NCBI RefSeq assembly: GCF_040676675.1
Contig: NZ_JBFAPK010000012.1
Coordinates: forward strand, 62,001-126,000
From: JBFAPK01 sp040676675
Lineage (GTDB): Bacteria > Actinomycetota > Actinomycetes > Mycobacteriales > Micromonosporaceae
Length of the DNA stretch: 64,000 bases
Direction of reading: 5' to 3'
Made by a program: the position numbers and the translations under genes. Under the pieces are notes generated by a model. That model made no database searches. It saw only the letters and a program-made list of their open reading frames with translations, and was not told the DNA's origin. Below, one piece after another: positions 39,859 to 47,254 of the stretch (its first letter is position 1; each line of letters starts with the position of its first letter).

Positions 39859-40524
39859 GTGATTGCGCCCGCCACTCCCGCCCCTGCCGCCCCGACCGCC
39901 GCTCCCCTGCCGTACGCGACCCTGCTCGGTTTCACCCGCTACGTCGACCGGACCGGACCGGCCAAGGCGACCTTCGTCGGCGGCCTGCGCAAGCAGCGCG
40001 CCAGCCGCTCCGGCTTCAATCCCCACGGGCAGCTCGTGAAGGCGCTCAAGGCCGACATCGCCTTCCACACCGACGGGCGTCACCTGAGCGAGGTCGCCAA
40101 CGTCGTCAAGCCCCGCTGGCGTCCGCTCTACGAGTCGCTCGTCCCCGGCGCGCTGACCTACCTCCGCTCGCTCGGCGACCCCTCGACCGTAGAACTCGTA
40201 CCGACCCGGGACGCGCTCGCCCTGCTCGGCGGCCTTCCCCTGAAGATCAATCCGCAGTTCGGGCTGCGCCACGACGACGGGCACGCCGAGGCCGTACGCC
40301 TGCACTTCGACGAGCAGCCGCCCAGCGACGAGGCGGTACTGGCCACGCTGCACCTGATGGCGCGGCACATGGACCAGGTGCTCCCGCACGCCGAGCCGGT
40401 ACTGGTCGACGTGCGACGCGGCCACTCCTACCGGCGCGACCCGAACGTACGCGCCGAGCAGGTCGAGCGGTGGCTGGCCGGCGAGGCCGCCGCCTTCACC
40501 GCCATCTGGTCCACCGCCGCCTGA
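39859..40524 (+). CDS. Hypothetical protein, no recognised family
   Basis: A 221-residue soluble protein, start GTG 39859 with GGGAGG 7 nt upstream. After an Ala/Pro-rich first 18 residues it is a compact alpha/beta-looking protein: ATLLGFTRYVDRTGPAKATF, GLRKQRASRSGFNPHGQLVK, LRHDDGHAEAVRLHFDEQ, and LVDVRRGHSYRRDPNVRAEQ. No signal, membrane helix or known motif. The His/Asp pairs (RHDDGH, ARHMDQ, RGHSYR) could bind metal, but that is only a possibility. It sits between a MobC-like remnant and a broken AbiEi/DUF559-type gene and has its own likely promoter, so it may be accessory cargo. Confidence 0.65.
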   Translation: MIAPATPAPAAPTAAPLPYATLLGFTRYVDRTGPAKATFVGGLRKQRASRSGFNPHGQLVKALKADIAFHTDGRHLSEVANVVKPRWRPLYESLVPGALTYLRSLGDPSTVELVPTRDALALLGGLPLKINPQFGLRHDDGHAEAVRLHFDEQPPSDEAVLATLHLMARHMDQVLPHAEPVLVDVRRGHSYRRDPNVRAEQVERWLAGEAAAFTAIWSTAA

Positions 40525-40641
40525 CGACAACATCGCCCGCGGCCTCCGCGCCGCCGCCGGACGCGACGCAGCCTCGGTCGTCGCCTCCGGTGGTGGCGCG
40601 GGCCGCCCCGTGGACGCGCGACCCCACCCGCCCCGCCACCG

Positions 40642-41559
40642 TTACTGGCCGCCACCGGTCAGGTGTCGTGCTCGCCCGGCGCGCAGGGCGGCGCGCAGCT
40701 CGGCCAGAAAACCCTCGAAGTCCTCGTTCAGCCGCTGTGCGGTGACGTGCAGGACGACCCACCCGTGTCCGAGCATCCGGTTGAGACGTCGCCGGTCTCG
40801 ATGGAACTGGATCGTGGCGTTGTGCCAGAGCCCCGTCGTACTCCACGGCGACCTTCGCCTCGGGCCAGGCCAGGTCGAGCCGGGCGACGAAACGCCCACC
40901 ATCCGCGACGGCGTACTGCGTCTGGGGCCGAGGCAGCCCGGCGAGCATCAGCCGCACCCGTACCCGCCTCTCCGGCGGCGATTCGGCGCCCGCGTCGGCG
41001 AGGTCGGCCGCGCGCAGGAGGCGGCGCCATCCTCGGTCACCGGCGCGGGCCAGCGCGTAGTCCCGCAGTCGCGGTACGGTCACCACCCGGGCCGCGAGGA
41101 GCCGGTCCAGAAGCACCACCGCCTCCACGAGATCGAGCGAGCGCGGCAGATCCCAGCAGGTCCGTTCCGGCGTGGTCAAGGAAACCCGTCCCGATCACGA
41201 ACATCCCCGGCGACCAGCCGGGCCCGGTGCACCCGCAGCCCGTTCACCGGCCCGAACCGGACGTCCGAGGGCACCACCACGTCGAGCGGGTCGCCTTCAC
41301 CCAGCTCCACCGCTCCGTAGCGGCCAGCGGCGGCGCGACCGGCGATGGCGGCGCCGGGCGGCATCAGCCACCGAGCGGCGGCCAGGCATCGGGCGCGATG
41401 CGAGACGGTCAGGTCGGCATCGGCGTAACCATCGCGGAACAGCGGTCGCCAGGCTGAGCTGCGCAGCTCGTTCCGGGTGAGCAGACCGGCGGCGACGGCA
41501 TGGGAACCACGGAAGATCTGTCCACGCAGTTGCCGTGGACGCCGTGCGGTGACAGGCAT
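40642..41559 (-). pseudogene. AbiEi/DUF559-type protein gene with two frameshifts
   Basis: Pieces in successive frames give one familiar protein: ATG 41559 opens MPVTARRPRQLRGQIFRGSH, VAAGLLTRNELRSSAWRPLF through LRVHRARLVAGDVRDRDGFP and a stop; the next frame resumes at LTTPERTCWDLPRSLDLVEA (about 41179) and runs to AKVAVEYDG; the third resumes WHNATIQFHRDRRRLNRMLG (about 40830) and ends near 40642. The family is an AbiEi-like winged-helix N terminus with a DUF559/Vsr-like endonuclease C terminus. A 1-nt loss near 41180 and a 1-nt gain near 40832 break it. Unless these are sequencing errors, the gene is inactive. Confidence 0.8.
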
Positions 41560-41628
41560 GCGCCCCAGCGTGACCGAATACGGGGCGTCGCGCGGACCCC
41601 TGTGGATAACTCCGTTCGCAACGCAAAA

Positions 41629-41700
41629 GGTCGCGCTACTGCCCGGAAACAGGCCCCTCCTGAGCTGGCGAGGGCACTGCATCAGGGAAGTAGCGCGACC
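41629..41700. repeat. Dispersed palindromic element, copy B
   Basis: Outer inverted repeat GGTCGCGCTACT/AGTAGCGCGACC is perfect over 12 bp. The inner 60 bp (41635-41694) matches copy A at 18146-18205 at about 51 of 60 positions, including GCTACTGCCCGGAAACAGGC. It lies 70 bp upstream of the AbiEi-type pseudogene start and 49 bp after the siderophore-binding-protein stop. Confidence 0.8.
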
Positions 41701-41748
41701 TTGCGGGCGCTGCGCGTCGTCGCGCCCGGGCACCCCGCCCCCGGTGGG

Positions 41749-42693
41749 TCAGGCGGTGACGAGGTACTTCTGGAGGTCGTCGAGGATCTTGTTGGCGGCG
41801 GTGACGCCGATTCCAGTCATCCAGATCTCGTCGGCCACCGGGTAGGTCTTCCCGGCCTTGACCGCGCCGAGGTTCTGCCAGAGACCACCGGCGGTCACCT
41901 TGGCCTGCTCGTCGGCCGCCTTCTGGCCGAACGCGGAGACGAAGATGACGTCGCCGTCGACCTCGGCGATCCGTTCGGGGCTGACCTTGTCGAAGCGCCT
42001 GTCCTGCTTGTCGGCGAGCTGCTGCCGGGTCGGGCGGCCGAGCCCGACGTCGCCGAGCACGATGCCCGAGAAGGACTGCGGCCCGTACACCCGGATCTCG
42101 CCGGGTCGGAAGCGGACGATGGAGATCTTCTTCGTGCCCGGGTCGCCGATCTTGGTGCCGACCTCCTTGGCCCGCTTCTCGTACGCGGCGAGCAGGTCGC
42201 GCGCCTGCTGCTCCTTGCCGAGGGCGGTGCCGTCGAGCAGGAAGTTCTCCTTCCAGGTGATGCCGACCTTCTCGGTGAAGACGGTCGGGGCGATCTTCGA
42301 CAGCTCGTCGTAGAACTTCTCCTGCCGGAACTTGCTGCCGAGGATCAGGTCCGGCTTGAGCGCCGTGATCGCCTCCAGGTCGGGCTCGCTGAGCGTCCCC
42401 ACGCTCTTGATGCCGGCGGCCTGCTCGCCGAGGTATTTCGGCAGGCCCTCGGTCTCGCTGGCCTGGGCGGCGCCGACCGGTACCACGCCCAGCGTGATCG
42501 CGGTGTCGATCTTGTCGGTGTCGAGCACCACCACCCGCTTGGGCTCGGCCGGCACCTCGGTGGTGCCCATGGCGTGGGTGATCGTACGGGTCTCCGCCGT
42601 ACCGGTGCCGGCAACGGGATCGCTCTTGGCGCATCCGGTCAGCCCGGCACCAACGGCGACGACCGCGGCGGCTATGGCGGCGATACGGCGCAT
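41749..42693 (-). CDS. Iron-siderophore ABC transporter substrate-binding lipoprotein
   Basis: A 314-residue FecB/FhuD-type lipoprotein with lipobox GLTGC (Cys21). The class III binding-protein fold is visible as HAMGTTEVPAEPKRVVVLDT, LKPDLILGSKFRQEKFYDEL, and GLWQNLGAVKAGKTYPVADE. It captures Fe(III)-siderophore at the outer face of the membrane and delivers it to the permease pair encoded upstream. It is the last gene of the leftward operon permease-permease-ATPase-SBP, 42 nt after the ATPase gene, all presumably controlled by the iron box at 45701. Confidence 0.92.
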   Translation of the reverse strand: MRRIAAIAAAVVAVGAGLTGCAKSDPVAGTGTAETRTITHAMGTTEVPAEPKRVVVLDTDKIDTAITLGVVPVGAAQASETEGLPKYLGEQAAGIKSVGTLSEPDLEAITALKPDLILGSKFRQEKFYDELSKIAPTVFTEKVGITWKENFLLDGTALGKEQQARDLLAAYEKRAKEVGTKIGDPGTKKISIVRFRPGEIRVYGPQSFSGIVLGDVGLGRPTRQQLADKQDRRFDKVSPERIAEVDGDVIFVSAFGQKAADEQAKVTAGGLWQNLGAVKAGKTYPVADEIWMTGIGVTAANKILDDLQKYLVTA

Positions 42694-42735
42694 GGTGATC
42701 CTTTCAGGAGGAGGTGAGTGGAACGAGGGTGCGGC

Positions 42736-43524
42736 TCAGGCGGGCCGGGAGACCGTCAGCGCCGGCACGACCAGGGGTGCGCCGCTGACCGGGCACGGCA
42801 CCACCACGCAGTCGAGCCCGAAGACCGTACGGACCAGTTCGGCGGTGAGGATCTCGCGGGGCGGGCCGGCCGCGACCACCCGCCCGTCGCGCATGGCGAC
42901 CAGGTGGTCGGCGTAGCGGGCGGCCTGGTTGAGATCGTGCAGCACCGCCACGACGGTGCGGCCCCGCTCGGTACGCAGCCGGTGCAGCAGATCCAGGATC
43001 TCCACCTGGTGGGCCAGGTCCAGGAAGGTGGTGGGCTCGTCGAGCAGCAGCGCCGGGGTGTCCTGGGCGAGGGTCATCGCGATCCAGACCCGCTGCCGCT
43101 GGCCGCCCGAGAGGGTGTCCACCGGCCGCTCGGCCAGCTCCGCCACGTCGGCCAGCGCCATCGCCTCGCGTACCGCCGCGCCGTCGGCCGCCGACCACTG
43201 CCGCCACCAGCGCTGGTACGGCTGCCGGCCCCGGCCGACCAGGTCGGCGACGGTGATCCCCTCCGGTACCAGCGGGCTCTGCGGCAGTACGGCCAGCCGG
43301 CGGGCGACCTCGCGGGTGGGCAGGTCCCGGATGGCGCTGCCGTCGAGCAGCACGCTGCCCCCGGTCGGGGTGAGCAGCCGGGCCATGGTGCGCAGCAGCG
43401 TCGACTTGCCGCAGGCGTTCGGGCCGACGATGACCGTGAACGCGTCGGCGGGCAGGTCGAGGTCGAGCCCGTCGATGACCGTACGGCCGTCGTAGCCGGT
43501 GACGAGTTCCCGGGTGGAGAGCAT
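42736..43524 (-). CDS. Iron-siderophore ABC transporter ATP-binding protein
   Basis: A 262-residue FecE/FhuC-type ATPase. Walker A GPNACGKSTLLRTMARLL, with the usual GCGKS reading ACGKS; Q-loop LPQSPLVPEGITVADLVGRG; signature LSGGQRQRVWIAM; Walker B ALLLDEPTTFLDL; switch His in VVAVLHDLNQAARYADHL. The YQRWWRQWSAAD insert after the Q-loop is typical of siderophore ATPases. It powers import through the two FecCD permeases; its start overlaps the upstream permease stop by one base (43524). Confidence 0.95.
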   Translation of the reverse strand: MLSTRELVTGYDGRTVIDGLDLDLPADAFTVIVGPNACGKSTLLRTMARLLTPTGGSVLLDGSAIRDLPTREVARRLAVLPQSPLVPEGITVADLVGRGRQPYQRWWRQWSAADGAAVREAMALADVAELAERPVDTLSGGQRQRVWIAMTLAQDTPALLLDEPTTFLDLAHQVEILDLLHRLRTERGRTVVAVLHDLNQAARYADHLVAMRDGRVVAAGPPREILTAELVRTVFGLDCVVVPCPVSGAPLVVPALTVSRPA

Positions 43525-44633
43525 CAGGAGTCCTTCCGCCGACCCCGTACGAGCAGGAAGATGAGGTAGGGCCCGCCGATGGCGGCGGTGAGCACGCCCG
43601 CGGGCAGTTGGGTGGGGGCGAAGAGCCGCCGGCCGGCGAGGTCGGCGAGGACCACCAGCACCGCGCCGGTGAGCGCGGCGCAGAGCAGCGGCGGCCGCTC
43701 GGCCCGGACCAGGCGCCGGGCCACCTGCGGCGCCACCAGGGCCACGAAGTCCACCGCGCCGACCTGCGCGGTGACCATGGCGGCGGCCAGCACGCCGGTG
43801 GCGGCGAAGCCCACCCGGCGCGCCACCGGCCGCAGGCCGACCCCGCGGGCCGTGTCGTCGTCGAGCGCGCTGCTGTTGAGCGCCCAGCCGGCCCAGAGCA
43901 GCATCGGCAGCAGCACCACCAGGGTCCCGGCCACGTAGGCGGTCTCGCTCCAGCCCCGGCCGGCGAACGTTCCGACCAGCCAGATCTGCGCCCGCTGCCC
44001 GTCGATCGCGTCGGCCTGCAGCATCACCACCTCGGTCAGCGCGCGCAGCGCCATCGCCACCGCGACGCCGGCCAGCACGAAGCGCTGCGCGGCCAGCCCG
44101 TGCCGCGAGCCGACGGCCAGCACCAGCGCGGCGGCGATCAGGCCGCCGGCGAGCGCGGCCGGCGCGACGAGCGCGGCGGCCGCACCCGAGGTCAGGGCGA
44201 CGGTGGCGGCCAGACCGGCGCCCTGGGTGACGCCGATGATGTCGGGGCTCGCCAGCGGGTTGCGGGCGACGCTCTGCACCAGCGTGCCGGCGATGCCGAA
44301 GGCCGCGCCGGCCACCGCCGCGAGGACGGCGCGGGGCAGTCGCAGCTCCAGCACCACCAGGTCGTACGGGGTGCCGGCGCCGGAGAGCGAGCGCAGCACG
44401 TCGACCGCGGAGACGTACGGGGTGCCGAGCGAGAGGCTGGCCAGCAGGGCGGCGGCGAGCACCACCGTCAGTACCAGCGCCACCAGCAGCGGCCGGCGCC
44501 GGACCAGCAGGCTGGCGCCGCCGAGGCGCAGCAGCGTACGCCCGGCGGGCCGGCCGGGGTGCGCCGCCGTGACCGGCGGTCGCGGGGCCGTGGTGGGGCC
44601 GCCCGGGCGCGGCCGGGTCCTCGGGGCGCTCAC
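43524..44633 (-). CDS. Iron-siderophore ABC transporter permease (FecCD family), second
   Basis: A 369-residue permease with about nine to ten membrane helices. GTG 44633 is chosen because it overlaps the stop of the first permease (GTGA at 44630-44633). After a Pro/Arg-rich first 40 residues it follows the FecCD pattern: LELRLPRAVLAAVAGAAFGI, GTLVQSVARNPLASPDIIGV, and near the end VALVAPQVARRLVRAE, the coupling segment that contacts the ATPase. It pairs with the first permease to form the import channel. Confidence 0.93.
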   Translation of the reverse strand: MSAPRTRPRPGGPTTAPRPPVTAAHPGRPAGRTLLRLGGASLLVRRRPLLVALVLTVVLAAALLASLSLGTPYVSAVDVLRSLSGAGTPYDLVVLELRLPRAVLAAVAGAAFGIAGTLVQSVARNPLASPDIIGVTQGAGLAATVALTSGAAAALVAPAALAGGLIAAALVLAVGSRHGLAAQRFVLAGVAVAMALRALTEVVMLQADAIDGQRAQIWLVGTFAGRGWSETAYVAGTLVVLLPMLLWAGWALNSSALDDDTARGVGLRPVARRVGFAATGVLAAAMVTAQVGAVDFVALVAPQVARRLVRAERPPLLCAALTGAVLVVLADLAGRRLFAPTQLPAGVLTAAIGGPYLIFLLVRGRRKDS

Positions 44634-45682
44634 GCGGTCACCACCCGGGCCCGGCGGACCAGTACGACCAGCAGCGGCGCCCCGATGAGGGCGGTGACGA
44701 TGCCGGCCTGCACCTCGCCCGGCGGCGCGATCAACCGGCCGACGATGTCGGCGACGAGCAGCAGCGCCGGTCCGAGCAGCGCGGACACCGCGAGCGTCCA
44801 CCGGTGGTCGGCGCCGACCAGGGCCCGGGCCAGGTGCGGCACGGCGAGCCCGACGAAGGCGATGGGGCCGGCCGCCGCGACGCCGGCGCCGGTGAGCAGC
44901 ACGGCCGCGGCGCCGCCGGCGAGGCGGACCAGCCCGACCCGGTGCCCGAGGCCGCGCGCCACGTCGTCGCCGAGGGCGAGCGCGTCCAGGCCCCGGGCGG
45001 CGATCGCGGCCAGCAGCAGGCCGGCGACGACGAACGGGAGGACCTGGGCGGCGACGCCGGTGTCCCGACCGGCCAGCCCGCCGACCACCCAGAAGCGGTA
45101 CTCCTCGAAGGTGCGCGCGTCGGCGGTGAGCAGGCCGGCGACGACCGCGCCGATGCTCGCGTCGAGGGCCGCGCCGACCAGCGCGAGGGTGACCGGGCTG
45201 GCGCCGTCGCGGGTGCGGTTGGCGATGCCGAAGACCAGCAGGCCGGCCAGGAGCGCGCCGGCGATGCCGAACCAGACGTAGCCGGCGAGCGTGCCGACGC
45301 CGAGGACGGCGATGGCGAGCACCACGCCGAGCGACGCGCCCGCGCTGACGCCGAGGATGCGCGGGTCGGCGAGCGGGTTGCGGGTGAGCGCCTGCATCAG
45401 CACCCCGGCCACCGCCAGCGCCGCGCCGACGGCCAGGCCCAGCACGGTACGGGGTAGCCGCAGCTGGCGCACGATGATGCTGGCCTCCCCGCCGTCCGGC
45501 GCGACGAGGGCGTGCCAGACCTGCCCCGGCGCCAGCGGCTTGCTGCCGAGCGCGAAGCTGGCCAGCACCGCGAGCCCGAGCAGGAGGGCCGCCGCGGCGA
45601 CGATCGTCAGCCGGCGGCGCGTGCCCCGCCGCCGGGTCCGGGGCACCGGCCCGGCCGGACGGGCGGCGGCGGTGACGGTCAC
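44630..45682 (-). CDS. Iron-siderophore ABC transporter permease (FecCD family), first
   Basis: A 350-residue permease with about nine to ten helices: IIVRQLRLPRTVLGLAVGAA, GVLMQALTRNPLADPRILGV, and AFVGLAVPHLARALVGADHR as the ATPase-coupling loop. Start GTG 45682 is the first gene of the operon, 19 nt downstream of the iron box. With the second permease it forms the membrane channel for a ferric siderophore; the siderophore itself cannot be inferred, and no biosynthesis genes are adjacent. Confidence 0.94.
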   Translation of the reverse strand: MTVTAAARPAGPVPRTRRRGTRRRLTIVAAAALLLGLAVLASFALGSKPLAPGQVWHALVAPDGGEASIIVRQLRLPRTVLGLAVGAALAVAGVLMQALTRNPLADPRILGVSAGASLGVVLAIAVLGVGTLAGYVWFGIAGALLAGLLVFGIANRTRDGASPVTLALVGAALDASIGAVVAGLLTADARTFEEYRFWVVGGLAGRDTGVAAQVLPFVVAGLLLAAIAARGLDALALGDDVARGLGHRVGLVRLAGGAAAVLLTGAGVAAAGPIAFVGLAVPHLARALVGADHRWTLAVSALLGPALLLVADIVGRLIAPPGEVQAGIVTALIGAPLLVVLVRRARVVTA

Positions 45683-45700
45683 GGCCTCACACCTCTCGGA

Positions 45701-45719
45701 TTAGGGTCGCCTAACCTTA
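45701..45719 (-). promoter_or_regulatory. DmdR/IdeR iron box
   Basis: Read toward the operon the sequence is TAAGGTTAGGCGACCCTAA, matching 16 of 19 positions of the actinobacterial iron-box consensus TTAGGTTAGGCTAACCTAA. It lies 18 bp upstream of the first permease start. Fe2+-bound DmdR/IdeR would repress the siderophore uptake operon when iron is sufficient. Confidence 0.85.
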
Positions 45720-45820
45720 GGGCCTACCCCGAGCGATGCAAACGCCGGCATGACCCATCTCACCCCGCCCCGCCGACCGCGTACCCGCTGGTCGGGCCGC
45801 CCGCCCGGCTGACCCCGGGG

Positions 45821-46939
45821 TCAGGAGGGCGTCTCGCCGCGCGCCGCGTACGCCAGGAAGCGCTCCGTCAGCTCCGTGACCGCCGCCGCGTCGAGCCGCA
45901 GGGCCGGCGCGGCGACCGTTATCTCGGTCACCGACAGCCCCGGTACGTCGCTGGCCTCCCAGTTGCTCGCGAACCAGCGCCGTTCCCGCTCGGCCAGCGC
46001 CAGGTTCGCCGCCCGCAACCGCTCGGGCGGGTACGGCAGCCAGAGCCGGAACTGGTGCGTGTGCGGCGGCGCCGGGAAGGTCCGCGCCCCCGGTACCGCC
46101 GCGAGCGCCGCCGCCACCGTGCGGGCGTGGTCCAGGTACCGGCCCAGCCGGGGCAGCTCCTCGTCCAGCCCGGCGAGCGCGCTCAACGCCGCCGGCCAGT
46201 ACTGGAACACCTGGCCCCCGTACCGGTGCCGCCAGGCGCGCGCCTGCGCGACGACGTCCGCCGGCCCGGCGAGCGCGGCCCCGGAGATCCCGCCGAGCGA
46301 CTTGTAGAACGAGACGTAGACGGTGTCGGCCAGCCCGGCGACCTCGGCGAGCGGCCGGCCCAGCCGGTACGCCGACTCCCAGAGCCGGGCGCCGTCGAGG
46401 TGCACCCGCGCCCCGGCGGCCCGGGCCGCCGCCACCACCCCGGTCAGCTCGTCCCAGGTCGGCAGCACGAAGCCGGCGTCCCGCAGCGGCAGCTCCAGCA
46501 CCAGCACCAGCGTGCCGATCGGCTCGTCGAGGCCGGCCACCTCCCCGGCGACCGGGTTGCGCGGGGCGTCGGTGGTGTGGACCCGGCGCAGCCCGGAGAG
46601 CACCATGTCGGCGTCCCGCTCGTGCCGTACCAGGTGGCTGAGCGGGTGCAGGCCGACGGCCGGGTTCCCGGTCCACTCGGCGCCGATGCGCAGCGCCACC
46701 TGCTGGGCCATCGTCCCGGTGACGAAGAAGGCGGCGGCCTCGGTACCGAGCAGGCCCGCGACCCGTTCCTCCAGTTCGCCCACCGGGCCGCCGTCGCCGT
46801 AGTAGTCGGGCATGGCCTCGGGTGGCGGCGGCGGCAGGGCGGCGAGCCGCTCCGCCATCGAGAGGGGGCGGACGCCGGAGAGGATCTGGTCGCAGGCGCG
46901 CAGCAGGGCGACGCGGCGTTCGCGTTCGTGATCGGCCAT
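45821..46939 (-). CDS. Threonine aldolase/beta-eliminating lyase family PLP enzyme
   Basis: A 372-residue fold-type I PLP enzyme. I start at ATG 46939; ATG 46951 lies too close to AAGGAG. Features: PDYYGDGGPVGELEERVAGL, AAFFVTGTMAQQVALRIGAE (substrate and PLP phosphate region), GARVHLDGARLWES (Asp contacting the pyridine nitrogen) and DTVYVSFYKSLGGISGAAL, whose Lys forms the internal aldimine. Low-specificity threonine aldolases cleave L-threonine to glycine and acetaldehyde. The sequence is at the longer, divergent end of the family, so the exact substrate is uncertain. Confidence 0.85.
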   Translation of the reverse strand: MADHERERRVALLRACDQILSGVRPLSMAERLAALPPPPPEAMPDYYGDGGPVGELEERVAGLLGTEAAAFFVTGTMAQQVALRIGAEWTGNPAVGLHPLSHLVRHERDADMVLSGLRRVHTTDAPRNPVAGEVAGLDEPIGTLVLVLELPLRDAGFVLPTWDELTGVVAAARAAGARVHLDGARLWESAYRLGRPLAEVAGLADTVYVSFYKSLGGISGAALAGPADVVAQARAWRHRYGGQVFQYWPAALSALAGLDEELPRLGRYLDHARTVAAALAAVPGARTFPAPPHTHQFRLWLPYPPERLRAANLALAERERRWFASNWEASDVPGLSVTEITVAAPALRLDAAAVTELTERFLAYAARGETPS

Positions 46940-47254
46940 GCGGGTGATCATGCTCCTTCGCGGGTTACGGTGCCGAATCCGTTTCGGGTCGCGGGCCGGT
47001 CCGGGTGCGTGGTGGGCGCGGGGGTGGGGTGCGTCGTGGGCGGCGTGGTGGGGTGGGGCCGCCATGCCCGGCTCAGCCCGTCACGCTTGATGTCTTCGCC
47101 GGGCACGGCGGGCCCCACCCTGACGGGGGCGCCGTTCGCGCCCGGGGGCCCGCGTTCGCGCTCGACCGGAACCGGGGGCCGGTCGGCCGCCCGGCGGGCG
47201 GGCCGGGTAACTCGCGGGCGGTCGCCGCCGGGGGTGCCTATCCTTGGCGACGAC
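46940..47254. other. Divergent intergenic region, G-rich
   Basis: About 315 bp between the aldolase and hrpA genes. It is strongly purine-skewed (repeated GTGGGG runs around 47010-47060) with a GGCCCCACC further on that could pair with them. No gene or clear promoter was recognised. Confidence 0.4.
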
